Source: Arthrobacter alpinus
GTDB taxonomy: Bacteria > Actinomycetota > Actinomycetes > Actinomycetales > Micrococcaceae
DNA length: 64,000 bases
NCBI RefSeq assembly: GCF_001294625.1
Contig: NZ_CP012677.1
Coordinates: 1,302,001 to 1,366,000, forward strand
Reading direction: 5' to 3'
Under the pieces are notes generated by a model, which searched no databases, was not told the DNA's origin, and was given only the letters and a program-made list of their open reading frames with translations. Positions 39,113 through 48,039 of this stretch are shown one piece after another. The stretch's first letter is position 1, and every line of letters starts with the position of its first letter. The translations under genes and the position numbers were made by a program.

Positions 39113-39331
39113 TGGTCCAATCGCAAACGCAAAGACTCCGTCGGCGGGAGGTCCATCAGCTATGGCGTGGAAACTTTCAACCGCCGCTATGTCGTTGAGA
39201 GCAGTCTCAAAACCCTCAAGTAAGGGAGAGTGCTGGCCACGCGCCACGATGAACTAGCCCAAACCAGCCGATCAGCTGCGCTCCTGCACGCGGTCGTCAT
39301 CTGGGCCACAGCATTAGGCGACACACCCTAG
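39113..39331 (+). pseudogene. 3' remnant of an IS5-type transposase
   Basis: One frame reads RRYVVESSLKTLK, a stop (TAA where Trp is expected), then GRVLATRHDELAQTSRSAAL and LHAVVIWATALGDTP with stop at 39329-39331. This matches the end of IS5-group DDE transposases (RRxVVERxFNxLKQWRGLATRYDK...). The catalytic acidic triad region is gone except for the final Glu vicinity. Confidence 0.65.
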
Positions 39332-39345
39332 CGGTGTTAAGACAC

Positions 39346-39380
39346 AAGAAAGACCCAACCAAATTGGCTGGGACTTTCTT
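39346..39380. terminator. Strong hairpin after the transposase remnant
   Basis: AAGAAAG at 39346-39352 pairs with CTTTCTT at 39374-39380, and CCCA pairs with TGGG inside, leaving an 11-base loop. It could terminate transcription in either direction, although the U-tract is formed only by the stem itself. Confidence 0.5.
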
Positions 39381-39780
39381 GTTGGCGGAACGCTGATCCT
39401 GGACCTTCAGGGTCCGGTGTCAATCACTCAGATTGGCCAAACCCATGTACGGGCGGAAACACCCTCATAATAAGTGGCAGCGAGGTTCCGACAAAGAGCA
39501 TTCCCATTTGGATAGGCCCTGCCGCAGCTAAGCATCAAATTCGCGTAAAGTCCCGAATCGCACGAAGCCCTTCGCGCTTTACGCTGAGAAAGTGGCAAAT
39601 ACACAACAGGTTCAAGGCACATATCGTGCCTTGCACAGGATCCCTTGAAATCCTATGACGACAACCGATATTCGGTGGTTGTCATTCCGACTATTACGGC
39701 GCTAGCGGCGTGCATTCGTAATTCAAAAGACAATCGTTGCCAGTCAAAGTGGCCGCACAAACGTGTTCTAAGATGACCTA
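39381..39780. other. Gene-free, comparatively AT-rich stretch
   Basis: No convincing gene is present. An imperfect inverted repeat at 39655-39687 (ATGACGACAACCG ... CGGTGGTTGTCAT) could form a hairpin. Base composition is visibly less GC-rich than in the flanking operons, consistent with acquired or decayed DNA. Confidence 0.4.
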
Positions 39781-40305
39781 ATGAAAAACGACAAAATCGT
39801 TATTAGACCAACCGCCGAAGCCGACTGGCGCGAGATTCGGGAACAGCGGCTGGAAATGATTAACGACACCCCAATCGCATGCTCCGAGACTGACGCCGAT
39901 GCCATGGCGGTGGACGAAACCGAGTGGCGTCGCCGTGGGGCACAAGGATCACGAGAAGGCTCCATCACAGTAGCGGCGATTGCTGAAAACGGGAATTGGG
40001 TAGGAACAATGGCCTCGTACATAGCAGACCCCAGCGTTGGGCCTCTCCTTGTAGGTGTATATGTAAACCCCGACTTCCGAGGCGCTGACGTAGGCCTAAC
40101 GGACGCCTTGCTATCGGCCATTGAAGTCTGGGCCCGGAACAACGGCGGACGCCTTACACTTCACGTGCATGAGGCCAACGTGAATGCACAAAGGGCCTAT
40201 TCAAAAAGGGGCTTTGAGCTCACCGGCCACTCAGCTGAATACTCTCTAGATGCCAGCAGTCGTGAAGTGGAGATGACCAAGGAATTGATGCCTGCAGCAG
40301 TTTGA
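39781..40305 (+). CDS. GNAT-family N-acetyltransferase
   Basis: The 174-residue protein has the GNAT plan: IVIRPTAEADWREIREQR at the start, a central beta strand LLVGVYVNPDFRGADVGLTD with the acetyl-CoA pyrophosphate-loop region, and LTLHVHEANVNAQRAYSKRGFEL near the end. The usual Q/RxxGxG/A loop is seen as RGADVGL, slightly altered. Substrate unknown. Codon use is less GC-biased than in its neighbours, suggesting recent transfer. No operon partner. Confidence 0.85.
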   Translation: MKNDKIVIRPTAEADWREIREQRLEMINDTPIACSETDADAMAVDETEWRRRGAQGSREGSITVAAIAENGNWVGTMASYIADPSVGPLLVGVYVNPDFRGADVGLTDALLSAIEVWARNNGGRLTLHVHEANVNAQRAYSKRGFELTGHSAEYSLDASSREVEMTKELMPAAV

Positions 40306-40432
40306 GGCCGCCTAGATCCGTAGCGTTTAACCGGCGCTGAGGAGTCCGCTCAAGGTTTCCCTATGGGCAGACGCGGACGTGCACAATTCATGGGAAAACG
40401 ACTCTCTGCGGATAAGTAAGGACAATGGCCCC

Positions 40433-41065
40433 ATGCGCCTCTACCTGTCTTCATACCAACTTGGTGCCCATCCAGAAGCTTTCACCGGCCTGGTTCGAGG
40501 CAGAAAGCGCGGGTGGCTCATCATGAACGCTTTCGATGGTGTTGATCCTGAGATACGGCGCATAGAGACCAAACGCCAGCTGGTGAATCTCGCGGGCATT
40601 GGACTCACGGCACAGGAGCTCGACCTACGGGCGCACGACGCCGATAGCCTTTCTGTGGAGTTTGGCCAACCGGACTTCATCTGGGTTCGGGGCGGCAACG
40701 TCTTCACTCTCCGGGCCGCACTGGCCCGATCGGGAGCCAACGCGCTCATTGTGGATCGTCTCCGAGCGGATGCCCTGGTCTACGCCGGTTTCAGCGCCGG
40801 GGGTTGCGTCCTTGCCCCGAGCTTGTCGGGTCTCGAAGAGTGCGATCCAACAGGCGATGCCTTGTCACTCTACGGAGCTGTCGAGTTCGACGGCCTCAAT
40901 ATTCTGGACCGACCGTTTGTGCCCCATCTTGGATCTTCGGATCACCCGGAACTCGAGATCCTGACTCAGGTGGCTGCTACCTGCGCCCAAGATGGCAAAC
41001 AGTACTGGGCGCTTCGCGACGGACAGGCGTTGGTGGTTGACGGCAGCAGCGTCTCGCTGCTTTGA
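40433..41065 (+). CDS. Peptidase S51 (dipeptidase E-like) family protein
   Basis: ATG 40433 is chosen, 12 bases after TAAGGA, giving 210 residues; an in-frame extension starts at 40379. The nucleophile elbow YAGFSAGGCVL (Ser near residue 124), the preceding WVRGGNVFTLRAAL and the C-terminal QYWALRDGQALVV match the S51/cyanophycinase-like family, a class I glutamine-amidotransferase-like fold that cleaves Asp-X dipeptides. The His partner is probably in PFVPHLGSSDHPE. Single gene. Confidence 0.85.
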   Translation: MRLYLSSYQLGAHPEAFTGLVRGRKRGWLIMNAFDGVDPEIRRIETKRQLVNLAGIGLTAQELDLRAHDADSLSVEFGQPDFIWVRGGNVFTLRAALARSGANALIVDRLRADALVYAGFSAGGCVLAPSLSGLEECDPTGDALSLYGAVEFDGLNILDRPFVPHLGSSDHPELEILTQVAATCAQDGKQYWALRDGQALVVDGSSVSLL

Positions 41066-41176
41066 GAGAACGCTGGATTGAGTGTTCCGGTCAAGGTTCC
41101 CTCTACAGGACGCACAGAGCTTGGCTCGCCGGGGATACTCAATCTTACTGACGCTCACAATCAACCCAATGATTGG

Positions 41177-41232
41177 TGACACGAATCTGAGAACACTGAC
41201 ACGCCACTGACACGGAATTGAGAACACTGACA
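41177..41232. repeat. Clustered short direct repeats, likely insertion-sequence end remnant
   Basis: TGAGAACACTGACA occurs at 41188-41201 and 41219-41232, and TGACACG recurs between. Arrays of this kind are found at ends of IS21-like elements, where multiple transposase sites lie inside the terminus. No transposase is nearby. Confidence 0.4.
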
Positions 41233-41302
41233 GCCAGCGTGAGAACCTGGACCAGCGGCCCGTATCAGCGCCAGCATCCCTATAAGGGACAACATGTCCA
41301 GA

Positions 41303-41782
41303 TCACGGACGGGCTGGTTGTCCATCCTGGAGTTCGTCATTGACCACCAGGACCGGGCAGTGGGCATGCGCGACGCATGCCGCAGAGACTGAGCCAATCA
41401 GCAAGCCCGGAAAACCCCGGCCTCCCCGGCGGCCCAGCACCAGCAACGTGGCGCTCCGGCTTTCCTCGACGAGTACTTGGGCCGTGTGCCCGTACCTGAT
41501 GGAGGTGCGAAGGCCCTGGGGCCGGTCCGCGCCAAAGGCCCGCTCGATGGCCTCCTCAACCACCCTTGTCGCCGAATCCTCAAGCGCCCCCTGCTCAGGG
41601 AATCCGCCAATTGGTATCTGGGCCGCAAAGTACAGTTCGGACCTGCTCCAGCAGTTTATGGCGTCAAGGGGCAGCCCCAATGCGTTGGCGTATGCCGCCG
41701 CCGTCTTCAACGCCCGGGTGGAATAGTCCGAGCCGTCCACGCCAACAACGACGCGCTCGGATCCTTTTGTTGGTGTCTCCAT
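41303..41782 (-). CDS. Universal stress protein (single UspA domain)
   Basis: The 159 residues form one Usp domain with VVVGVDGSDYSTRAL at the start and LLVLGRRGGRGFPGLLIGSVS, the ATP-binding loop. It lies 78 bases downstream of the NADP-reductase-like gene on the same strand and is probably the third gene of the ADH operon controlled from 43.7 kb. Confidence 0.9.
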   Translation of the reverse strand: METPTKGSERVVVGVDGSDYSTRALKTAAAYANALGLPLDAINCWSRSELYFAAQIPIGGFPEQGALEDSATRVVEEAIERAFGADRPQGLRTSIRYGHTAQVLVEESRSATLLVLGRRGGRGFPGLLIGSVSAACVAHAHCPVLVVNDELQDGQPARP

Positions 41783-41860
41783 TGCTATTTGCCCTGTCCT
41801 TGCTGGAACGTCATTTATGATCTCCGCCTGTCCTGATCCGGTCCTCGTCGCCGAGCCTGT

Positions 41861-42502
41861 TTAGGGAAGCAGTTTCACGGCGGTGTCCCAATTGAAGTTC
41901 TCATGGTGGGGGCTGACCTGCAGCCCCATGAACATCAGCATCATGGCCTCCAGTTCCCTAGCCCTGCGCAGGGGGCCGACGTCGATCGGGCGAAGGCCCG
42001 AGGCAGCGACAACGGCGCTGACCTTCATCTTGGCTTCCTGCGAGTCGCCGGCAATGAAAACATCCAACGGCTGGCCGGCAACCTGGCCTGCTTCAAGTGT
42101 GGCCGCAAAGCAGGTGTTGAATGCCTTGACCACAAGGGCGTCCTTGGAGGCGTGGAGGGCCACCTGCTCGGCACCAGAGGAACCCGCCGGAGTGCGCATC
42201 CCGTCAAAGGTTCCCAAATCGATCGGGTTGCACATGTCCACCACGACCCTGCCCGCCAATGTTTCGCCGTAGAGAGTGACGACCTTGGTGGCTTCCTCGT
42301 AGGGGACGGCCAGGAAGACAATGCCGCCCTCAACCACGGCCTCTTCCCCGCCGCCGGAGGCTCCGGCGCCAAGATCTTCAACCAACCCACGAGTCTTTTC
42401 CCCATCCCGCCCAAGAATCTGGACTGAATGGCGGGCACGGATCATGCGCACACCGATGGCCCTGGCCATGTGTCCGTTACCGAAAATGGTTATTTGAGAC
42501 AT
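41861..42502 (-). CDS. NADPH-dependent F420 reductase-like (F420-dependent NADP oxidoreductase family) protein
   Basis: This 213-residue protein has an N-terminal Rossmann motif (ITIFGNGHMARAIGVRMI), FLAVPYEE and VVVDMCNPID, followed by KAFNTCF and a helical C-terminal part. It belongs to the F420H2:NADP oxidoreductase/pyrroline-carboxylate-reductase-like family; many actinobacterial members use NADPH with unknown partners. GGAAAGGA precedes the ATG. It lies 69 bases after the ADH gene. Confidence 0.82.
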   Translation of the reverse strand: MSQITIFGNGHMARAIGVRMIRARHSVQILGRDGEKTRGLVEDLGAGASGGGEEAVVEGGIVFLAVPYEEATKVVTLYGETLAGRVVVDMCNPIDLGTFDGMRTPAGSSGAEQVALHASKDALVVKAFNTCFAATLEAGQVAGQPLDVFIAGDSQEAKMKVSAVVAASGLRPIDVGPLRRARELEAMMLMFMGLQVSPHHENFNWDTAVKLLP

Positions 42503-42571
42503 GATTTTTATCCTTTCCTAGGGGCCGGAAAATGAGCTTTTCCACCCTCTGCGGCTGCGCGTATGGTACGT

Positions 42572-43633
42572 TCAGCCGACTCGTGAGATGACTACTTTCA
42601 GTGCCTTGGTTGTTGCCGCATTTGAGAACGTCTCGTACGCTTCTTGCATCTGCTCAAAGGTGAAGAAGTGTGTGGCAAACCGTTCGGCTGCTATCTTGTG
42701 GGAGGCCACCAGCTTCAGCAGCATCGGCGTCGTGTTGGCATTGACCAGACCCATGCTGATGGTGATGTTGCGAATCCATAGCTCTTCCAAATGCAGCTCA
42801 ACCGCCTTGCCATGGACGCCGACATTGGCCACGTGGCCGCCCGGACGGACAATGTCCACAGCCATGGAGAATGTCGCTGGAAGGCCGACTGCTTCGATGG
42901 CGACGTCCACACCCGCCCCATCGGTAAGTGCCAAGACTTGTTTCTTCCAGTCCACAGTGCCCGAGGTGACCGTGTCTGTGGCGCCGAACGACCGGGCCTG
43001 CTCCAACCGGCCGCTGTCCAGATCAATGGCAACGACGGTGGCGGCCCCACACAACCCGGCGGTCATCATCGCGGCAAGGCCCACGGGGCCGGCGCCGACG
43101 ACGGCCACCACGTCCCCTGGTTTCACCTGGCCGGCCAGCACGCCGATTTCGAATCCCGTGGGCAGGATGTCCGAGAGCATGACCGCCTGGACGTCGGTGA
43201 CGCCGTCGGGCAGTTTGTGCAGTGAATTATCCGCATACGGCACCCGAACGTATTCCGCCTGTGTACCGTCAATCAGGTGGCCGAACACCCAACCGATCCC
43301 GGACGCGCCCTCCGCGCCGAGGCAGTGTGAGTACAAGCCGCTGCGGCAGTTGACACAGTGCCCGCAGGACTTGATGCACGAGACGATGACGCGGTCGCCG
43401 ACCGCGAAGTCCCTGACGCCTGTCCCGATTTCGGAAATCGTGCCGACGCCTTCGTGACCCAAAATGCGGCCAATTTGGACGGCGGGCACATCTCCCTTGA
43501 GGATGTGCAGGTCTGTTCCACAAATGGTGGTGGTGTCGACGCGCACGATCACATCCTGTGGATTGGCCAACTGTGGCATCGGCACGTCCATCCACTGCTT
43601 CTTTCCGGGGCCTTGATAGACCAATGCCTTCAT
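42572..43633 (-). CDS. Zinc-dependent medium-chain alcohol dehydrogenase
   Basis: This 353-residue enzyme has the catalytic-zinc motif (TICGTDLHILKGDV, GHEGVGTISEIG) and the structural-zinc lobe (SCIKSCGHCVNCRSGLYSHC). It also has the coenzyme-binding fold (VAVVGAGPVGLAAMMTAGL, followed by VAIDLDSGRLEQA, which favours NAD). It oxidises or reduces alcohols/aldehydes; fermentative ethanol metabolism would suit the context. GAGAGGA precedes the ATG. It heads the ADH/NADP-reductase/UspA operon, divergent from the DevS-like kinase, with a shared palindrome between them. Confidence 0.93.
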   Translation of the reverse strand: MKALVYQGPGKKQWMDVPMPQLANPQDVIVRVDTTTICGTDLHILKGDVPAVQIGRILGHEGVGTISEIGTGVRDFAVGDRVIVSCIKSCGHCVNCRSGLYSHCLGAEGASGIGWVFGHLIDGTQAEYVRVPYADNSLHKLPDGVTDVQAVMLSDILPTGFEIGVLAGQVKPGDVVAVVGAGPVGLAAMMTAGLCGAATVVAIDLDSGRLEQARSFGATDTVTSGTVDWKKQVLALTDGAGVDVAIEAVGLPATFSMAVDIVRPGGHVANVGVHGKAVELHLEELWIRNITISMGLVNANTTPMLLKLVASHKIAAERFATHFFTFEQMQEAYETFSNAATTKALKVVISRVG

Positions 43634-43733
43634 GCTGTGTGTCCTCTCGATGGGCGCCGATGGACGGCTGTCTGCCGCGGCCAGATACCTTGGTGCATAG
43701 CTCGAGGCTACTGTTGGCGGCGCGCCGTGGTTA

Positions 43734-43747
43734 GGGCCAAAAGGCCC
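43734..43747. promoter_or_regulatory. DosR-box-like palindrome between ADH operon and DevS-like kinase
   Basis: GGGCCAAAAGGCCC has perfect 5-base arms (GGGCC/GGCCC) around AAAA. It lies 101 bases from the ADH start and 137 bases from the kinase start, so one site could serve both divergent genes. Confidence 0.5.
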
Positions 43748-43883
43748 GCATGGGGACTGTTTTTGGATCTACGCATTGGTGCTGTCGCCGTTCGCAGACG
43801 CTCAAGGGTAGTGTGGTGCAAGGATGGCGGATCTGGGGACCAAACCCCATTTCTGCCGTGACCAGTCCCTTGGGGAGTGCACG

Positions 43884-45620
43884 ATGTCAGAAGATATTTC
43901 ACGATCATCACTGCCTGTTTCGCATTCCTCGGGTGAACCGGGCGTCGAGGACGGGCGCAGCGAGTCCGCTCTGCCGGAGCTCGAATCTAATCGTGCGCAG
44001 GAACGTATGCGGGGCTTGCTCTCCGCGGTGGTCTCCCTGGCCGAGGAGCCCAATCTTGACGCTGTCCTTCGCCGTATTGTGGAGTCGGCTTGCCAGCTCT
44101 TGGACGCACAGTACGGTGCCCTGGGTGTCATCGGGGACGGCCTGGAACTGAGCCGTTTCATCACGGTGGGCGTAGATGCCCCCATGACCAAACTCATCGG
44201 CCCGCTTCCCACCGGTCACGGTGTACTCGGGCTGCTCATCCGTGACCCGAAACCCATCAGGCTCCCGGACCTGCACCTGCACCCGGATTCCTTTGGGTTC
44301 CCTCCCCACCACCCGCCCATGACAACCTTTCTTGGTGTGCCTATCTTGGCGAGGGGCGCCGTGTTTGGCAACCTTTATCTGACCGAAAAGCGTGGGGGCA
44401 AGGAGTTTACGCCCGACGACGAGTACCTGGCGGTCGCCCTGGCCGTCGCGGCGGGTTCTGCCATAGAAAACGCTAAGCTTTTCGACGAGGCACAGCGCCG
44501 GTCCGCGTGGCTGAAGGCTTGCGCCGATGTCACCGCCCAACTGATGGCCGACGACGGCAGCGAACCCCAGCGGAGCACTGAGCTGATCGCCGACCGCGCC
44601 TTGGCAGTCTCCGATTCCTTGATTGCGCTGGTGGTGGTCTCGTCCCCGACGGACCGCGGTAGCAACGTCTCCGCAGCGGCAGGTCAGGGGGCCGGCCATT
44701 TCATGAACCGTTCCATGAAGTTGGACGCTGTCGCAGCGCAGCGAATGCGGGACACCGGGGCGCCGGCCGCCTTCACCACCGCGTCCGAGCTGCTGGGGTC
44801 CGACGGGGAAGGGCTCGGGCCGGTGTTGATGACCCCCCTGGGCACCAGTGGGCAATACCGCCGGGTTTTGATAGTGGCCAGAGGGATCGGAGCGCAAAGC
44901 TATACGCAGGCCACGGCCAAGATGGCGGAGTTTTATGGTTCGCAGGCGGCGCTGGGCCTGCAACTTGTCAGAAGCCACAGGCTACGCGAACAAATGGTGG
45001 TCTTCCGGGACAGGGACCGCATTGCCAAGGACCTGCACGACCTGGTGATCCAACGGTTGTTTGCCGCGGGTCTGAACCTGCAAAGCCTATCCCGTTACTT
45101 CGACAGTCCTGAAGCGGCCCAACGGTTGCTTGGCATCACCTCGGAGCTTGATTCAACCATCCGGGAATTGCGCAATACCATCTATTCTTTGGGCGAAGTC
45201 GCTGAGGAATTGGAGTTGCTCAGCAGCCAGATCCTGCAAACAGTCCTGAACAGCGCAAAATCCTCAGCCTTGACACCGCGCCTTCACCTCACTGGCCCTA
45301 TCGATTCCTCTATCCCAATGGCACTCGGCAGGCAGCTTTTGACTGTCCTGTCGGAAGCGCTCAGCAATGCGGTTCGGCATTCCCAGGCCCGGGACATTGA
45401 AGTGTCTGTGAAAGCTGACGACCATCAGGTCCAGATCAAAGTCACCGACAACGGTGTTGGCTTCAGGAATCCTGCACGCCGCAGTGGACTCTCCAACATG
45501 GAGGAGCGAGCCCTAAGTCTCGGCGGGACCTGCTCGGTCAGAAGCGACGTCGGGGAAGGAACCTGTGTTTTGTGGATGGTGCCCCTCTCCAGAGGAAAGA
45601 TGCAGGGCATCCTTAGCTGA
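43884..45620 (+). CDS. DevS/DosT-like GAF-domain sensor histidine kinase
   Basis: The ATG at 43884, behind GGGGAGT, gives 578 residues. GAF-A (about 60-205) has DAQYGALGVIGDGLELSRF, and GFPPHHPPMTTFLGVPI includes His143, which aligns with the haem-binding His of M. tuberculosis DevS. FGNLYLTEKRGGKEFTPDDE follows. GAF-B covers about 225-365. The HisKA_3 dimerisation motif DRIAKDLHDLVIQRLFA has the phospho-acceptor His385. The ATPase domain has ALSNAVRHSQARDIEVSV and DNGVGF. It probably senses O2, NO or CO, or flavin redox state, and phosphorylates a NarL/DevR-type regulator. No such gene is adjacent; one partial candidate is at the right window edge. Confidence 0.92.
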   Translation: MSEDISRSSLPVSHSSGEPGVEDGRSESALPELESNRAQERMRGLLSAVVSLAEEPNLDAVLRRIVESACQLLDAQYGALGVIGDGLELSRFITVGVDAPMTKLIGPLPTGHGVLGLLIRDPKPIRLPDLHLHPDSFGFPPHHPPMTTFLGVPILARGAVFGNLYLTEKRGGKEFTPDDEYLAVALAVAAGSAIENAKLFDEAQRRSAWLKACADVTAQLMADDGSEPQRSTELIADRALAVSDSLIALVVVSSPTDRGSNVSAAAGQGAGHFMNRSMKLDAVAAQRMRDTGAPAAFTTASELLGSDGEGLGPVLMTPLGTSGQYRRVLIVARGIGAQSYTQATAKMAEFYGSQAALGLQLVRSHRLREQMVVFRDRDRIAKDLHDLVIQRLFAAGLNLQSLSRYFDSPEAAQRLLGITSELDSTIRELRNTIYSLGEVAEELELLSSQILQTVLNSAKSSALTPRLHLTGPIDSSIPMALGRQLLTVLSEALSNAVRHSQARDIEVSVKADDHQVQIKVTDNGVGFRNPARRSGLSNMEERALSLGGTCSVRSDVGEGTCVLWMVPLSRGKMQGILS

Positions 45621-45767
45621 CCGCCGGTCGTGGAGGGCCGGGAATCGGGGTGGCTGCTGAATCCTGTTTTCGGTCCATAGTGGCCGGGGCCGGCAGCGCC
45701 CAAGGTCTCTGGCCACCCTGCCGCGTCTGCGAGCTGGTCAATGCCGGCAACGCCTATACTTCACACC

Positions 45768-46436
45768 ATGGCTGAAGGACGTTCCGTGCTGGTAGTGGAG
45801 GATGATGCGGCGTTGGCCGTGATGCTCCAGGAGTTGCTTGAGGGCGAGGGGTACACCGTGGCGAGCGTCCATGACGGACAGCGCGCCCTACACGAAGGCC
45901 TGAGCAGGAAATTTGATGTGATCGTGTTGGATCGGGGCCTGCCCGCCATCGACGGTTTGGACGTGTTGGAACGTTTGCGCAGGAAGGGGGTCACTACCCC
46001 CGCCCTCATCCTTTCGGCCCTGAGCAATCCGGCTGACCGTGTGGAGGGGCTTGACCGGGGTGCCGAGGACTACTTGGGCAAGCCGTTCGATATCGAGGAA
46101 TTGCTGGCACGGCTGAGGTCGCTGTTGCGGCGCCACTCGGAGAGCACGGCCGTGCTGGAGATCCCGGGCGGGGTGTTTGAGCCTGGCACCCGGACCGTGA
46201 CCCTTGCCGGCGGCGGCCAGGTGATCCTCTCCGAACGGGAATCGGAGTTCCTGGAGCACCTGGCCCGGCATCCGCACCAGGTTTTTACCCGTGCGGTCCT
46301 GCTGGAGTCGGTTTTTGCCGACGCCGACGACGGCGGCGTCGTTGACACCTACGTGCACTACCTGCGTAAAAAGTTGGGACGGTCCGCCGTCCTGACCGTG
46401 CGCGGCTTGGGCTATGTCCTGGGGCCGGTGGGATGA
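45768..46436 (+). CDS. OmpR-family response regulator
   Basis: The 222-residue protein has a receiver domain (VLVVEDDAALAVMLQELL, phospho-acceptor Asp in VIVLDRGLPAIDG, LGKPFDIEELLARL) and a winged-helix output domain (VILSERESEFLEHLARHPHQV, DTYVHYLRKKLG, VRGLGYVLG). ATG 45768 is chosen; an in-frame start at 45741 has no site. The kinase gene follows with a four-base overlap, so the two form a pair. Target genes are unknown; the redox operon starting at 47763 is the nearest candidate. Confidence 0.92.
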   Translation: MAEGRSVLVVEDDAALAVMLQELLEGEGYTVASVHDGQRALHEGLSRKFDVIVLDRGLPAIDGLDVLERLRRKGVTTPALILSALSNPADRVEGLDRGAEDYLGKPFDIEELLARLRSLLRRHSESTAVLEIPGGVFEPGTRTVTLAGGGQVILSERESEFLEHLARHPHQVFTRAVLLESVFADADDGGVVDTYVHYLRKKLGRSAVLTVRGLGYVLGPVG

Positions 46437-47653
46437 GCACCCGCGACGCCGCAGAACTCCGGCGGGCGGTGGTCCGGCTGTCGTTACAGTTCACTATCTT
46501 GATCGTGGTGCTGCTGGCGCTCATGGGCGCCCTGCTCTACGCGATCGTGGCGGCCAGCACCACTGAATCCACCAACAAGAACCTGATGAACGCCACCCAG
46601 GTGGATTCGCCCCACGACGCCCCACTGGGGGTCTTTGTCGCCATGTTCTCCGACGGCCAAGTGATGACTTCACCTGTCATTCCGCCCGGGCTGCCTGACA
46701 CAGCCGCAATTAAACGTGTTGCCACCACACAGGCCGATGAACAGGGGAGTTTTTCCGCCGGGGGGCGAAGCTACGAAGTCCTAACTACCTTTCATGGGGG
46801 AGAGGTGGTCCAGGCTGCCGTGGACACCCACGAGGGCCGCGAGTCGCTGGGCAGGCTCCTCTGGGCCATGGTTGTCTCCATTGCCACGGCAGCATTGCTT
46901 GCTGCCGCGTTGTCGGTGTGGATGGCCGGGCGGGCCATGCGGCCCCTCTCGGACAGCCTTGCCCTACAGCGGCGGTTTGTGGCGGATGCCAGCCACGAGC
47001 TTCGCACGCCCCTGACCTTATTGAGCACCCGCTCCCAGCTGCTGCGCCGGAGGCTGGAGGCACCCGGCACGGGCCTGTCCAAGGAGACGGTATCGGCCGA
47101 AGTTGGCCGGATCGTTGAAGACTCCCGGCTGCTGACGGGGATCCTGGATGACCTGCTTATTTCCGCGGACCCCCGTGCCTCCGTGGACCACACCATGGTG
47201 GACCTGGCCGGTGTGGCCCGCCACGCCGTCGCCCTGGCCGCACCCCAAGCGGCGGAGCAGTCCCTCCGGATTCAGCAAAGCGGCCAACCCGGTCCTGTCA
47301 TGGTGCAAGGATCCCCGGTGGCGCTCCTGAGGGTCTTTACCGCCCTAATTTCCAATGCTCTGGACCACGCCCGGAACCAGGTGGGTGTTGCGGTCAGTGT
47401 CCGTGGTGGTGACGTCTGCATAGAGGTCTCCGACGACGGCCCCGGGTTTGCACCCGGCACCCAGGCAGGGCTCTTTGAACGCTTTTCCTCGTCGCGTCCG
47501 GCGACCGGTAGCAGTGGGACACCGCGCCACTACGGGCTTGGCCTGGCCCTTGTGGCCGAGATCGTGGCCCTCCATGACGGCAAGATCATGGTGGAAACTG
47601 CCTCTGGCGGGGGCGCCGCCATCAAGATCCTGATTCCCTTGGCGAAGCCGTGA
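46433..47653 (+). CDS. Membrane-bound sensor histidine kinase
   Basis: This 406-residue protein has a transmembrane helix near residues 20-45 (FTILIVVLLALMGALLYAIV), an extracytoplasmic domain to about 130, a second helix (LLWAMVVSIATAALLAAALS) and a short linker. It then has the HisKA motif FVADASHELRTPLTLL and the ATPase domain (NALDHARNQVGVAVSV, DDGPGFAPG, GLGLALVAEIVALH). The outer domain is small and of unknown ligand. It is translationally coupled to the response regulator. Confidence 0.92.
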   Translation: MSTRDAAELRRAVVRLSLQFTILIVVLLALMGALLYAIVAASTTESTNKNLMNATQVDSPHDAPLGVFVAMFSDGQVMTSPVIPPGLPDTAAIKRVATTQADEQGSFSAGGRSYEVLTTFHGGEVVQAAVDTHEGRESLGRLLWAMVVSIATAALLAAALSVWMAGRAMRPLSDSLALQRRFVADASHELRTPLTLLSTRSQLLRRRLEAPGTGLSKETVSAEVGRIVEDSRLLTGILDDLLISADPRASVDHTMVDLAGVARHAVALAAPQAAEQSLRIQQSGQPGPVMVQGSPVALLRVFTALISNALDHARNQVGVAVSVRGGDVCIEVSDDGPGFAPGTQAGLFERFSSSRPATGSSGTPRHYGLGLALVAEIVALHDGKIMVETASGGGAAIKILIPLAKP

Positions 47654-47762
47654 CAAACATGGATTCATCCTCTTCTGCTAGCCGGGTCTAAGAAACCACA
47701 AAGAATTCATGGGGATGATGAAGGTAGAGGACACTTCATCAGTCACCAAAACGGAGAAGACC

Positions 47763-48038
47763 ATGACGACGCGAATCCGCGGCAAGCAGTTGGCGCTCAA
47801 GATCACCACGGCCGTCACGGTGGGAAGTTTCGCGGTTGTCGGGATCGGCGCCATTGCCATTGACCAAGCCACGCCGCGCCACACGGCCACCACCAATTCC
47901 GTCGCTGACGACGACGGCGGCACATCACAAAACCAGGCCCCAAGCCAGGGAAACGGCTCCTACAGCGGCTACTCCGGCGGAAACGCTGTCCAGTCCGGCG
48001 GCGGCGGGGTCACTAGCGGTAGATCCTCGGGGTCCTGA
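47763..48038 (+). CDS. Small membrane-anchored Ser/Gly-rich protein upstream of ApbE
   Basis: ATG 47763 with an upstream GGAG gives 91 residues. One hydrophobic segment (ITTAVTVGSFAVVGIGAIAI) follows a basic start, so it is an anchored or secreted peptide. The remaining 60 residues are Ser/Gly/Gln/Thr-rich and low in complexity (GNGSYSGYSGGNAVQSGGGG). In related clusters a protein at this place carries an FMN-binding domain that ApbE flavinylates. No such domain is present here, so it may be a truncated version or a separate small partner. It ends one base before the ApbE start. Confidence 0.6.
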   Translation: MTTRIRGKQLALKITTAVTVGSFAVVGIGAIAIDQATPRHTATTNSVADDDGGTSQNQAPSQGNGSYSGYSGGNAVQSGGGGVTSGRSSGS

Positions 48039-48039
48039 A

